Shown in pieces: positions 17,437-26,660 of a DNA stretch of 64,000 nucleotides (positions within the stretch are counted from its first letter, which is position 1; every line of letters begins with the position of its first letter). The DNA is from Bradyrhizobium diazoefficiens (lineage in GTDB: Bacteria; Pseudomonadota; Alphaproteobacteria; Rhizobiales; Xanthobacteraceae), in NCBI RefSeq assembly GCF_018131185.1, contig NZ_JAFCJE010000002.1, positions 744,001-808,000 on the forward strand. The letters run 5' to 3'. Under the pieces are notes generated by a model. It was not told the DNA's origin, searched no databases, and saw only the letters and a program-made list of their open reading frames with translations. The translations under genes were made by a program, and so were the position numbers.

Positions 17437-18984
17437 ATGCAGGGCCTGGAGCTATTGGCTTCGATGGTGAGAGCTCCAATGGACGCGCGCGAGGATTGGT
17501 CCCGGTCCGGGATTGACGGAAGGCAAGCAGCGCCCGGACGTCACCTGCACGGGGCCGCGGTCTACATCTTCCTGATCGCCTTCCTCTGCGTGTTCTACCT
17601 GTCGAACGGACCGCTTCTGCTCGGCCATTATGATCTCGGCTGGCACCTCGCCGCCGGAGACCTGATCAGGCAGCGAGGCGAAGTCCCCTTCCAGGATCCG
17701 TGGGCATTCACCCTCGGCGACAAGCGATGGTACAATCTGTCCTGGCTCTGGGACGTGATGGCCAGCGCGCTGTATCAGCACGCCGGCTTTGCCGGGATCG
17801 TCCTCATGGTGGTCGCCTGCGGCGCGGTCATCGCAGGATACCTCGCCTTCTGCGGCCTGAGCAGCGGCGCATCGCCCCTGGCGGTTTGCATCGCGGTGTT
17901 CGCCGCGTGCCTGCTCTACCCCTGCTACGAAGCCTCGCCCAATATGTATCTGGCGGCATCGCCGAACATCGCGACCATGCTGTTCGCGGTGGTGTTCTAC
18001 GGGGAATGCCTGCAGCGGCGGGGATGGTTCCTGTTGCCCCCGATGATGATCCTCTGGGTCAACCTGCATGGCGGCTTCATGCTCGCCTTCCCGATTCTCG
18101 GCGTCTTCGGTGGGTTCGCTTTGCTGCGGCGGGACTGGGCGAATTTTCGGAACTACTGCCTTGCGGGCGTGGGGTGCCTGATCGCGATCTTCGTCAATCC
18201 GCTGGGATGGCACGTCTATGACGGCGTGAGGGCGACGCTGGGTCATTTCGTCCAGGCCGATATCAGCGAATGGCGATCGTACTTTCACAACATCGAGCTG
18301 CCGGGCAGCATTCCCGGCATCGCCTATGCGCTGACCTTCGCTGCGCTGGAGCTGCGATACCGAAACTCCACGCGCGTGCCGCCCGAGGCGCGCGTGCTTG
18401 CGTGGCTGTTCCTGGTTCTGGGTCTCTATCAGTTCAGATACGCCGCGTTCTTCTTCATCTTCTCAAGCGTCCCGATGGCGCTTCACATCGACCGGCTGCT
18501 GCCGAAACGGCTGTCGTGCTCCGAGGTCCAGCGCGCGATGCTGGCGGCCGGAATCGTCGGCATCCTGTTGCTGCCTTTCACGTTCGTGCAGGTGAGACCG
18601 GCCCTGACATTGCCCGACATGCTCTCGGAGGAGGATGCCCGCTACCTCGTGGCGCACAGCTCGCAGGCGCGCCTGCTGAACCACTGGAACATCGGCGGGC
18701 TCCTGATCTTCAGGACGAAAGGGTCAGTGCCCGTCTTCGTCGACGGCCGGGCGGCGACCGCCTACCCGGACGAACTGCTGCGCGACTATCTCAAGCTGAT
18801 CCAGTGGGACATCGATGAGGCCACCTGGGACGGGGTGATCAGCAAGTATGGGATCGATGCCGTGCTCTGGATCAGAGCACATGACCCGCTGCGGCACTTC
18901 CTGGTCAGCGAAAGAGGCTGGAAGGAGGAATACACCGGCGCGTATGTCAGCCTCTACACCCGGCAAAAGGCCACGCCCCGGTAA
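17437..18984 (+). CDS. Polytopic membrane protein, possible GT-C glycosyltransferase
   Basis: A 515-residue product with about ten membrane segments and a soluble C-terminal part from about 395. The first extracytoplasmic loop has DLGWHLAAGDLIRQRGEVP followed by NLSWLWDVM, a pattern I associate with GT-C-like proteins of unknown acceptor. The C-terminal VFVDGRAATAYP segment also recurs in such proteins. ATG 17437 follows CCAGGGAC; later in-frame starts near the first helix are possible. It is convergent with the GT87-like pair, only two bases between stops. Confidence 0.75.
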   Translation: MQGLELLASMVRAPMDAREDWSRSGIDGRQAAPGRHLHGAAVYIFLIAFLCVFYLSNGPLLLGHYDLGWHLAAGDLIRQRGEVPFQDPWAFTLGDKRWYNLSWLWDVMASALYQHAGFAGIVLMVVACGAVIAGYLAFCGLSSGASPLAVCIAVFAACLLYPCYEASPNMYLAASPNIATMLFAVVFYGECLQRRGWFLLPPMMILWVNLHGGFMLAFPILGVFGGFALLRRDWANFRNYCLAGVGCLIAIFVNPLGWHVYDGVRATLGHFVQADISEWRSYFHNIELPGSIPGIAYALTFAALELRYRNSTRVPPEARVLAWLFLVLGLYQFRYAAFFFIFSSVPMALHIDRLLPKRLSCSEVQRAMLAAGIVGILLLPFTFVQVRPALTLPDMLSEEDARYLVAHSSQARLLNHWNIGGLLIFRTKGSVPVFVDGRAATAYPDELLRDYLKLIQWDIDEATWDGVISKYGIDAVLWIRAHDPLRHFLVSERGWKEEYTGAYVSLYTRQKATPR

Positions 18985-18986
18985 GA

Positions 18987-20312
18987 TCAGGTCTGACGGG
19001 GCCCGCTCCATGATACCGCGCCGCCTGAACGTTCACGCGGCAGCAGGAGCCAGAAACAGATCAGCGCGATCGTGAGCTGACTGAACCCGTCCATGAACAC
19101 GCCCGAGACCGACGCCAGGGTCGGGATGGCGATCCCGACCGTCAGCACGGCCGCCATCAGCGCCGCAGGCAGATCGACGACGAGAATGGCGGCGAATAGC
19201 GCCACCTCGAAGAAGGCGTACTCCTTCAGTCTGGGCGCGCAGAGATAGAGCGCGTACATCGCGAGCACGGTGATGCGCATCGCGGCCTGGGGATGTTCGA
19301 CCAGCCAGTCGTCGAGCATCTGAAGCAGCGAAGCCTTGCGAGCCGGGCGCGTTGCGCGGACCGTCCGCCACACCGAGATCGCGAGCGGCGCGAGCACGAG
19401 TGCGATCGCGATCAGACCATAGAGCACCGCAACGACCGGCTTGCTGCCGGCGAGCCCGACGCGGTCCGCAACCGTCTGCGCCAGGAAGAGCAGCGACGGA
19501 TTGACCTCGTTCCCCGGCGAATGCTGTCCGGGGATCTGGCCGAAGATCGCGCTGAGCCAGCTTCTGGACAGGTCCGGATAGATCAGCAGCGAAGCCAGGA
19601 TCGGCAGCACGAACATGCCGGCTGCTACGGCGATCAGCAGAAGCTTGCGACCCCTTGGCTGCGGCAGGAAATAGAGCGCGGCAAGAACCGGGAAGAACAC
19701 CAGCTTGAACGAGGTGACAAGTCCGAGCAGGGCCGCACCGGAGAGCTGCGCAGCGAGACTCGTGCTGCCGCCCCCGGACTGCGCAGGGCGCAGCAGCAAG
19801 GCAAGCGATGCGGCTGTCAGCAGGCCGCTCAGGATCGCAAAATTCCCGGTCGCGATGATCCATTCGAAGCCGAGAAAACCACCAAACGCGAACAGGCTCC
19901 GCAGCGCGACGTCCCTCAAGCCCGGCCGGGCCTTGCCGAGACGGGGCAGCAGCAGCGCACAGATCAACGCGAGGACGAGATAGACCGGCTTGTAGTGCGC
20001 GACGAGGAAACCGCCGGCGCAGACCGGCCGGAAAGCATCGAGGGTCACCGGAAGATAGGGATAGGACAGCTTGGTGTCCTTCAGGTTCTTGACGAAATAG
20101 GGATCGAGCCCCCCGATATGCGCTTCGACGGCTGCGCAGTTCACCCGCGCATCCCAGCCGAACGTTTCGTCCATGCCCATATCGATCACGACGAGCGTGG
20201 CGACCAGCAGCGCCAAGGCCAGGATGAAGCGGGTCATCCAGTTGCTCCCCCGCTCGTCAGTGGCAACGGCCCCTCGTTCTCCGCCTGCTGCGGACGCGGC
20301 GACGTCGGTCAT
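18987..20312 (-). CDS. GT87/DUF2029-like membrane glycosyltransferase, second of a tandem pair
   Basis: A 441-residue protein with about ten hydrophobic segments, resembling GT87-like (DUF2029) mannosyltransferases that use polyprenyl-phosphate sugar donors. The first periplasmic loop contains GWDARVNCAAVEAHIGGLDP and then PYFVKNLK. A central GNFAILSG and TSFKLVFFPVLAALYFLP are shared with the upstream paralogue. Its ATG at 20312 overlaps the paralogue's stop by four bases (ATGA), so both come from one transcript. Acceptor and sugar unknown. Confidence 0.82.
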   Translation of the reverse strand: MTDVAASAAGGERGAVATDERGSNWMTRFILALALLVATLVVIDMGMDETFGWDARVNCAAVEAHIGGLDPYFVKNLKDTKLSYPYLPVTLDAFRPVCAGGFLVAHYKPVYLVLALICALLLPRLGKARPGLRDVALRSLFAFGGFLGFEWIIATGNFAILSGLLTAASLALLLRPAQSGGGSTSLAAQLSGAALLGLVTSFKLVFFPVLAALYFLPQPRGRKLLLIAVAAGMFVLPILASLLIYPDLSRSWLSAIFGQIPGQHSPGNEVNPSLLFLAQTVADRVGLAGSKPVVAVLYGLIAIALVLAPLAISVWRTVRATRPARKASLLQMLDDWLVEHPQAAMRITVLAMYALYLCAPRLKEYAFFEVALFAAILVVDLPAALMAAVLTVGIAIPTLASVSGVFMDGFSQLTIALICFWLLLPRERSGGAVSWSGPRQT

Positions 20313-21682
20313 GGTTGCGCCCCCTCCATCTCGAGGCGTTTCGGCTCCGCGCGAAAATCCTGCAGCAGGATCCAGAAACACATCAGCGCGACGAGGAGGA
20401 GGATGAAAGTGCCTTCGAACGCGGTCCCTGCAAGCGAGATCAGCGCGGGAACGAGAAGATCGACGGCGAGAACGGCGGCAAGCGCGCGGGCCGGCAGGTC
20501 GACGACCAGAATCGCGGCATAGAGCGCGAGCTCGAAGAAGGCATATTCCTTGAGGCGCGGCGAGGACAGATAGAGCGCGAACATGGCAAGCACCGTGATG
20601 CGCATGGCTGAGCGGGGATGATCCATCAGCCAGCGATCGAGCTGCAGCAGACGCGGTCCCGCTTCCGGCACGGGCCTGCCCGCAGCCACGTGCAGAACGG
20701 ACAAGGCGAACGGCACAAGCACGAGCGCGAGCGCTGCGAGCGCGTAGGCCGCGAACACGGCCGGCCTGCCATCAATGCCGGCATGGTCCATCAGGCTCTG
20801 CGCGAGCAGCAGCAGCGACGGATTGACCTCCACGAGATTCACCGAGTGCTGGTTGGGAATCTGTCCCGCAATCGCAAGCAGCCAGCTCGCGAACAGATCG
20901 GGATACCACATCCGCGATATCAGGATCGGCACGGCGAAGCTGAACGCCGCCGCCGCGATCAGCACCAGCTTGCGACCACGCGGCAGCGGCAGCAAATAGA
21001 GCGCGGCCAGCACGGGGAAGAACACCAGCTTGAACGACGTCACGAGGCCAAGCAGCGCCGCGCCGGCGAGGCGCAAGGCAAAGCTCGGGTCCTCCGACGC
21101 GCCGTCGGACGGCGCACGCAGCAGGAGCATCAACGCGATCGTGGTCAACACGCCGCTCAGGATCGCGAAGTTCCCGGACACGTGCACCCATTCGAAACCG
21201 ACGAATGCGCCGAGCACGCACAGCACCCTGAGAACGACATCGCGCGCGCGCGTTCGGCCGAGACCGGGCAAGAGCAGCCCGCAGAGCACGGCGAGGACGA
21301 AATAGACGCTCATGTAGTGACTGGCGAGAAAGCCACCCGTGCAGAACGGGCGGAAGACATCCAGCGTCACCGGCAAATAGGGATAGGAGAGCGTGGTGAC
21401 CTTCAGGTTCTTGACGAAATAGGGATCGAGCCCGGCGGCATGGGCACCGACCGCCGCGCAATTGACGTGAAGGTCCCAGCCATAGTTCAGATCGAGCCGG
21501 GCATAGTTCGCGATATTGCCGAGCACGAACAGCGCCGTCAGCGCGATCAGGCCGGCAAGCCAGGCCCTCCGCCCCGCAGCCGGCTCGGCCGAGGCTCCCA
21601 GCCATCGTGCTGCATCGGTCACGTCGGACACAAACGGATACCTTTTGGCCTGGTTCTTCCCGGCGCCAATACGGCGCCTCAT
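20309..21682 (-). CDS. GT87/DUF2029-like membrane glycosyltransferase, first of a tandem pair
   Basis: A 457-residue paralogue of the downstream protein, matching over its whole length with long near-identical blocks, such as GAALLGLVTSFKLVFFPVLA and RLKEYAFFE. About ten membrane segments. The first-loop GWDLHVNCAAVGAHAAGLDP probably provides catalytic acid and cysteine features shared by both copies. ATG 21682 is used; a later GTG (VSDVTDAARW) would drop about 17 residues. Conservation of both copies suggests two related acceptors or a heterodimer. Confidence 0.8.
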   Translation of the reverse strand: MRRRIGAGKNQAKRYPFVSDVTDAARWLGASAEPAAGRRAWLAGLIALTALFVLGNIANYARLDLNYGWDLHVNCAAVGAHAAGLDPYFVKNLKVTTLSYPYLPVTLDVFRPFCTGGFLASHYMSVYFVLAVLCGLLLPGLGRTRARDVVLRVLCVLGAFVGFEWVHVSGNFAILSGVLTTIALMLLLRAPSDGASEDPSFALRLAGAALLGLVTSFKLVFFPVLAALYLLPLPRGRKLVLIAAAAFSFAVPILISRMWYPDLFASWLLAIAGQIPNQHSVNLVEVNPSLLLLAQSLMDHAGIDGRPAVFAAYALAALALVLVPFALSVLHVAAGRPVPEAGPRLLQLDRWLMDHPRSAMRITVLAMFALYLSSPRLKEYAFFELALYAAILVVDLPARALAAVLAVDLLVPALISLAGTAFEGTFILLLVALMCFWILLQDFRAEPKRLEMEGAQP

Positions 21683-21945
21683 CGATCAGCCGCCACAGTG
21701 GACATGATGCGTTTCCGTTTCATCCCCGCGGGATCGAAGCACCTCGTCCGGCGCCGACCTTTAGGCAGGAATGGTGAATCAGCGGTTTCCGGCCCATCGC
21801 AAGACCCGCGTTCAGGCCGCCCGGTTGGCTGGTTCCTCACGAGTTCTTGTCCGCCCCTGCTCTGCCTGCCAGCCATCCCGAAACATGGGTTGTGCAACGC
21901 AGCATGGGCGATGGATAAAGCCGAGCAATTTCAGAGGTGAGCTTC

Positions 21946-23196
21946 TTGTCCGACGTCAACGCCGATTCCTGGGTGTCCACGGGACACCGGCCCATGGGTT
22001 TTCCAGAGTTCGTCATCGTGATCGCCTCCATCATGGCGCTGAATCCGCTCGCCATGGACATGATGCTACCCGCGCTGCCCAACATCGGCACCGCCTTCAA
22101 GATTCCGGTCGCCAACCACCTCCAACTGGTGCTTTCGACCTTCCTGATCGGCTTCGGCGCCGGCCAGTTCGTCATGGGTCCCCTGTCGGACCGCTTCGGT
22201 CGCCGGCCGGTGCTGCTCGGCGGCATGGCGGTCTATGCGGTGGCGAGCGTGCTGGCGGTCGCGGCGCCCTCGTTCGAGACGCTGCTGCTGGCGCGCGCGC
22301 TTCAGGGGCTCGGCACCGCGGCGACGCGCGTGATCGCGACCTCGATCGTGCGCGACTGCTATGCCGGCCGGCGCATGGCGAGCGTGATGTCGCTCGCCAT
22401 GATGGTGTTCATCGCGGTGCCCGTGATCGCCCCCTCGTTCGGCCAGGCGGTGCTGCTGGTGACGGCATGGCGCGGCATCTTCGTCGTGCTGATGCTCTAC
22501 GGCCTGCTCGCGCTCGCATGGTGCGTGCTGCGGCTGCCCGAGACCCTTCCCGAGTCAGGGCGCCGGTCGCTGGCGCCCGCCGACGTGCTCTCGGCGTTCC
22601 AGCAGACCGTGACCAACCGCCAGACCATCGGCTATGCCACCGCCGCCGGCAGCGTCATCGGCGCTCTCTTCGCCTATGTCTTCTGCGCCCAGCAGGTCTT
22701 CACCGGCATCTATCACCTCGGCCATTACTTTCCGCTCGCTTTCGCCGCGATTGCGGCCGGCACGGCCATCGCCGGCTTCCTCAATGCGCGGCTGGTCGGA
22801 CGGCTCGGCATGCGCGTGATTTCGCACGGGGCGCTGACGCTCTACACGGCCGTTGCCGCCGTGATGCTGCTGACTGAGTGCCTCGGCGCGCTGCCGCTAT
22901 CCTTGTTCATGGTGCTATCCGCCCTGATGATGTTCTCGTTCGGCATGATGGTCGCGAACTTCACTGCGCTCGCCATGGAGCCGCAGGGCCACATCGCCGG
23001 CACCGCCTCCTCGCTCTACGGCTCGATCACGACGCTGATCGGAATCGTGGTCGGCATGGCGATCGGGCAGAGCTTCGACGGCACGCTGCTGCCGTTCTCG
23101 ATCGGCTTCTTCCTGTCCACCCTCGCCGCGCTCGCGATCGTGCTGGTGGTCGAGAAGGGACGGCTGTTCAGGCCGCAGCATCGTCCCGTCGCCTGA
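21946..23196 (+). CDS. MFS drug-resistance transporter, Bcr/CflA type
   Basis: A 12-helix major facilitator exporter of about 416 residues. The first-loop proton-antiport signature PLSDRFGRRPVLLGG (about 70-84) is intact, and TM1 carries MALNPLAMDMMLPALPNIG, typical of Bcr/CflA exporters. It would expel drugs or other small molecules from the cytoplasm in exchange for protons. TTG 21946 is chosen because AGAGG lies eight bases upstream; GTG 21937 overlaps that site. Divergent from the GT87 pair. Confidence 0.88.
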   Translation: MSDVNADSWVSTGHRPMGFPEFVIVIASIMALNPLAMDMMLPALPNIGTAFKIPVANHLQLVLSTFLIGFGAGQFVMGPLSDRFGRRPVLLGGMAVYAVASVLAVAAPSFETLLLARALQGLGTAATRVIATSIVRDCYAGRRMASVMSLAMMVFIAVPVIAPSFGQAVLLVTAWRGIFVVLMLYGLLALAWCVLRLPETLPESGRRSLAPADVLSAFQQTVTNRQTIGYATAAGSVIGALFAYVFCAQQVFTGIYHLGHYFPLAFAAIAAGTAIAGFLNARLVGRLGMRVISHGALTLYTAVAAVMLLTECLGALPLSLFMVLSALMMFSFGMMVANFTALAMEPQGHIAGTASSLYGSITTLIGIVVGMAIGQSFDGTLLPFSIGFFLSTLAALAIVLVVEKGRLFRPQHRPVA

Positions 23197-23249
23197 GGAA
23201 CTTCCCTCTCCTCTCGATGTTGTACTGCAGCAATCGAGAGGATGCCGAG

Positions 23250-23387
23250 ATGGAACAAGAGAGCACACTGGATCAGCCCGCGAGGGAACTCGAGCAGCCG
23301 ACTTTGCAGCAGGCCGAAGAGCGGCCGGACAGAAAGCTGCCATTCGCAAGCGAAGGGCTTGAGCAGGTGCGCGACAGCCATTGCTAA
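23250..23387 (+). CDS. Possible 45-residue small protein
   Basis: An ATG at 23250 opens 45 codons (MEQESTLDQPARELEQPT...), giving a Glu/Gln-rich hydrophilic helix ending DSHC. No strong ribosome site and no recognised family. The position between the exporter stop and a strong terminator allows cotranslation with the exporter. It may be spurious. Confidence 0.3.
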   Translation: MEQESTLDQPARELEQPTLQQAEERPDRKLPFASEGLEQVRDSHC

Positions 23388-23416
23388 GGCAAATTCGCGC
23401 AAGGGATCATTCAAAC

Positions 23417-23454
23417 GAAACGGCGCCGCAGGAACCTGCGGCGCCGTTCGCTTT
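23417..23454. terminator. Bidirectional intrinsic terminator
   Basis: AACGGCGCCGCAG, loop GAAC, CTGCGGCGCCGTT: a 13-bp perfect stem at 23419-23448, with T-rich sequence to the right and, on the opposite strand, TTTGAATG to the left. It separates the convergent exporter and substrate-binding-protein genes. Confidence 0.85.
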
Positions 23455-23475
23455 ACTGGAACTAGGTGTCCCGGC

Positions 23476-25083
23476 TTACTCTGTCTTGTCGACGTTCCAG
23501 AACACCGGCGTCGCGGGACCGTCGAGCACGCCGTTCAGCGACTTCCGCCAACCGCTCGCGATGAGATACTGCCCCAGCGGAATGTAGATCACCTGCTCAT
23601 AGGCTTGCTTCTGGATGTCGGCCGCGATCTTCTTCTGCTCGTCGGGCGAGGACGCGCGGACGAAGGTGTCCTTGAGCTGCTCGATCTTGGCGTCCTCCGC
23701 CCAGCCGAACCAGCCTTTCTTGCCCTGGCCGCCAATCGAGAGATTGGCGATCGGGTTGGCCACGTCGGCCGCGACCCAGTTGGTGAAGAACATGTTCCAG
23801 CCGCCTTCCTTCGGCGGCTTCTGGCTGGCACGGCGGCTCACGACCGTCTGCCAGTCGGTCGCCTGCAGGTCGACCTTGAAGCCGGCTTCGCGCAGCAGCT
23901 GGGCCGCGACGATCGGCTGCGCCTTCAGCGTCGTGACATCGCCGGGGGCCATGATCACGATCGGCGTGCCGTCATAGCCGGACTCGGCCAGCGCCTTCTT
24001 GGCTTCCGCCATGCCGCCGCCCTTGACGAGGGTCTCGGCGCCAATCTCGGTCGCCAGCGGCGTGTCGCACACGAAGAAGGCGCCGCAGATCTTCTGGTAC
24101 TTGGCATTGCCGACCAGCGCGTCGAGCACGTCCTTCTGGTTGATCGCCAGCAAGGCAGCGCGCCGCACCTTGACGTTGTCGAACGGCGGATGAAGGAAGT
24201 TCATCCGGCCGAGCGTCTGAAAGCCGAACTTGTTCAGGACCTCGATCTTGAGCTCCTTGTTCGCTTCCAGCACCGGCAGCATGTCGAAGGGCAGGTTCTC
24301 CATGAAGTCGATGTCGCCCGACTGCAGTGCGTTCACCGCAGTCTGTGAGTCCGGCATGGTGAGCCACTCGACGCGGTCGACCTTCACCACCTTGCCGCCG
24401 GAGGTCCAGCTGGCCGGCTCCTTGCGCGGAACGTAATCGGTGTTCTTGACGTAGACCGCCTTCACGCCGGGCTGGAATTCGCCCTGCACGAACTTGAAGG
24501 GACCGGAGCCGATCTGCTCGGGAATCTGCTTGTCCGCCGGCGTCTCCGCGAGGCGCTTCGGCATCATGAAGGCGACGCGCGAGGACGGCTTGCCGATGGA
24601 ATCGAGGACGAGGCCGTAGGGCTCCTTCAGCTTCAGCGTGATGGTCTTGGCGTCGGTCGCCTCGATGCTCGCGGTGAAGTCCATGAGCTTCTGGCCCATG
24701 CCGTCGACCGCGGCCCAGCGCTTCAGCGATGCGACGCAGTCTTCCGCCGTCACGGGCGCACCATCATGCCACTTCAGACCGTCACGCAGCGTGAAGGTAT
24801 AGGTGAGCTTGTCGTCGGAGATCTTCCAGTCCGCCATCTGCGGCTGGACCTTGAAGCTCGAATCGGTGGCCACCAGCGTGTCGTAGACCATGTAGCCGTG
24901 GTCGCGCGTGATGTAGGCCGTGGTGAAAATCGGGTCGATGATGCGCAAATCCGAATGCATCACCGCGGTGAGGGTCTTGCCGGCGGCAAATACCGGCGAG
25001 GCCATCGCCGTGGACAGCGCGACTGCCGACAGCGCGAGTTTGGAGGCGAACGCGCGAGGCCCCCGGCGCAAGAAGTTGAGCAT
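23476..25083 (-). CDS. ABC transporter substrate-binding protein (peptide/opine/nickel family, SBP_bac_5)
   Basis: A 535-residue periplasmic binding protein. A long N-terminal signal ends near SPVFA-AGK (about 34). The mature protein has the family markers VYDTLVATD, LRDGLKWHDGAPVTAEDC, and PPFDNVKVRRAALLAINQ. This class (DppA/OppA-like) delivers peptides or amide-type compounds to an ABC importer. The matching permeases and ATPase are on the opposite strand at 26661-30361, with an M20 peptidase gene first in that unit. The divergent promoter region is 25084-25352. Confidence 0.92.
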   Translation of the reverse strand: MLNFLRRGPRAFASKLALSAVALSTAMASPVFAAGKTLTAVMHSDLRIIDPIFTTAYITRDHGYMVYDTLVATDSSFKVQPQMADWKISDDKLTYTFTLRDGLKWHDGAPVTAEDCVASLKRWAAVDGMGQKLMDFTASIEATDAKTITLKLKEPYGLVLDSIGKPSSRVAFMMPKRLAETPADKQIPEQIGSGPFKFVQGEFQPGVKAVYVKNTDYVPRKEPASWTSGGKVVKVDRVEWLTMPDSQTAVNALQSGDIDFMENLPFDMLPVLEANKELKIEVLNKFGFQTLGRMNFLHPPFDNVKVRRAALLAINQKDVLDALVGNAKYQKICGAFFVCDTPLATEIGAETLVKGGGMAEAKKALAESGYDGTPIVIMAPGDVTTLKAQPIVAAQLLREAGFKVDLQATDWQTVVSRRASQKPPKEGGWNMFFTNWVAADVANPIANLSIGGQGKKGWFGWAEDAKIEQLKDTFVRASSPDEQKKIAADIQKQAYEQVIYIPLGQYLIASGWRKSLNGVLDGPATPVFWNVDKTE

Positions 25084-25352
25084 GGAAAGTTTCTCCTGAC
25101 GTGAAACTGTTCAAAGGCAGATTATTGGTTGAGCATCCGGTTCGTTCTTTGGGCGAACTAACCTCATGCAATGCCTTTATCTTTTCGAGACTTGCAGACA
25201 GTGCCGAGCGCGTCAATCCGGTTTCGCTGCAAGCCCTCGCGGCGTGCGCACGGGCTCCACAAGGATCGGTTTAGCTCTACAACTCTGTCCGCTCGTCCCG
25301 CCCGCGCCGATGCAATGCGCGTTCCATCTTTCGAAGCTTGAGAGACATTGAG

Positions 25353-26483
25353 ATGAATCCAGCCAATCTTCCCTTCGATTCCGAGGCGATGCTACAGGGC
25401 CTGCGGAGCTGGGTGGAATGCGAGAGCCCGACCTGGGATGCAGATGCCGTGAACCGCATGCTCGATATCGCAGCGCGGGATATGGCCATCATGGGTGCGA
25501 CGATCGAGCGCATCGCCGGCCGGCAAGGCTTCGGCGGCGTGATCCGCGCGCGCTTTCCGCATCCGAAACAGGGCGAACCCGGAATCCTGATCGCCGGCCA
25601 CATGGATACCGTCCATCCCGTGGGCACCATCGAGAAGCTGAAATGGCGGCGCGAGGGCAACAAATGCTACGGCCCCGGCATCTACGACATGAAGGGCGGC
25701 AACTATCTCTCGCTGGAAGCGATCCGGCAGCTGGCGCGCGCCTCCTTCACCACGCCTTTGCCGATCACCGTGCTGTTCACGCCGGACGAGGAAGTCGGCA
25801 CGCCCTCGACACGCGACATCATCGAGGCGGAGGCTGCGCGCAACAAATACGTGCTGGTGCCCGAGCCCGGCCGTGCCGACAACGGCGTCACCACCGGACG
25901 TTACGCCATCGCACGATTCAATCTCGAGGCGACGGGACGGCCGAGCCACGCCGGCGCAACGTTGTCGGCGGGACGCTCCGCGGTCCGCGAGATGGCGCGG
26001 CAGATTCTCGCGATCGACGCGATGACCACGGAGGATTGCACCTTCTCGGTCGGCGTCGTGCACGGCGGGCAATGGGTCAATTGCGTCGCCACGACCGCCA
26101 CCGGGGAAGCGCTCTCCATGGCCAAGCGGCAAGCCGACCTCGACCGCGGCGTCGAGCGGATGCTGGCGCTGTCGGGCACGACCAACGACGTCGCCTTCAA
26201 GGTGACACGCGGCGTGACGCGTCCGGTATGGGAGCCGGATGCCGGAACGATGGCGCTCTATGAAAAGGCGCGCGGCATCGCCAAATCGCTCGGCACTGAG
26301 CTGCCGCATGCGAGCTCCGGCGGCGGCTCCGACGGCAACTTCACCGGTGCGATGGGCATCCCGACGCTCGACGGTCTGGGCGTGCGTGGCGGCAACGGCC
26401 ACACGCTCGAGGAGTTCATCGAAATCGAGAGCCTGGTTGAGCGCGGCCGGTTGATGGCTGGACTGCTGGCGACGCTGGAGTGA
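25353..26483 (+). CDS. M20 family metallopeptidase (glutamate carboxypeptidase-like)
   Basis: A 376-residue dinuclear zinc hydrolase. Visible ligands: H83 and D85 in AGHMDTVHPVG, D112 in YDMKGG, general base E146 and E147 in PDEEVG, a later Glu in PEPGRADNG and His in GNGHTLEEF. The dimerisation domain sits near 180-295. No signal peptide, so cytoplasmic. Related to CPG2-like carboxypeptidases and ArgE-like deacylases. As first gene of the importer unit it probably processes the imported peptide or acyl amino acid. Start ATG 25353; a TTG five codons upstream is in frame. Confidence 0.9.
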   Translation: MNPANLPFDSEAMLQGLRSWVECESPTWDADAVNRMLDIAARDMAIMGATIERIAGRQGFGGVIRARFPHPKQGEPGILIAGHMDTVHPVGTIEKLKWRREGNKCYGPGIYDMKGGNYLSLEAIRQLARASFTTPLPITVLFTPDEEVGTPSTRDIIEAEAARNKYVLVPEPGRADNGVTTGRYAIARFNLEATGRPSHAGATLSAGRSAVREMARQILAIDAMTTEDCTFSVGVVHGGQWVNCVATTATGEALSMAKRQADLDRGVERMLALSGTTNDVAFKVTRGVTRPVWEPDAGTMALYEKARGIAKSLGTELPHASSGGGSDGNFTGAMGIPTLDGLGVRGGNGHTLEEFIEIESLVERGRLMAGLLATLE

Positions 26484-26660
26484 CGGGGCAGCTATTCCGT
26501 AGCTGTTCCGCAGGTTGGCAAAGGCGCCCTTGCGCCATGCCCGCCATTCGCCAAAAGGAGGAACGGTGGGCAGGCTTTCCGCTTTGCCTGCCCTATCTGC
26601 TTAGCCGCACTGCAAAATCTGTGGCCCGGATGGCACGGGAATTGCTGAAATGTTAGGCTG

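Noticed and set aside
26568..26593. Hairpin GGGCAGGC ... GCCTGCCC before the permease gene as a riboswitch or terminator
   Set aside because: Short stem, ten-base loop and no T-run; nothing else supports a function.
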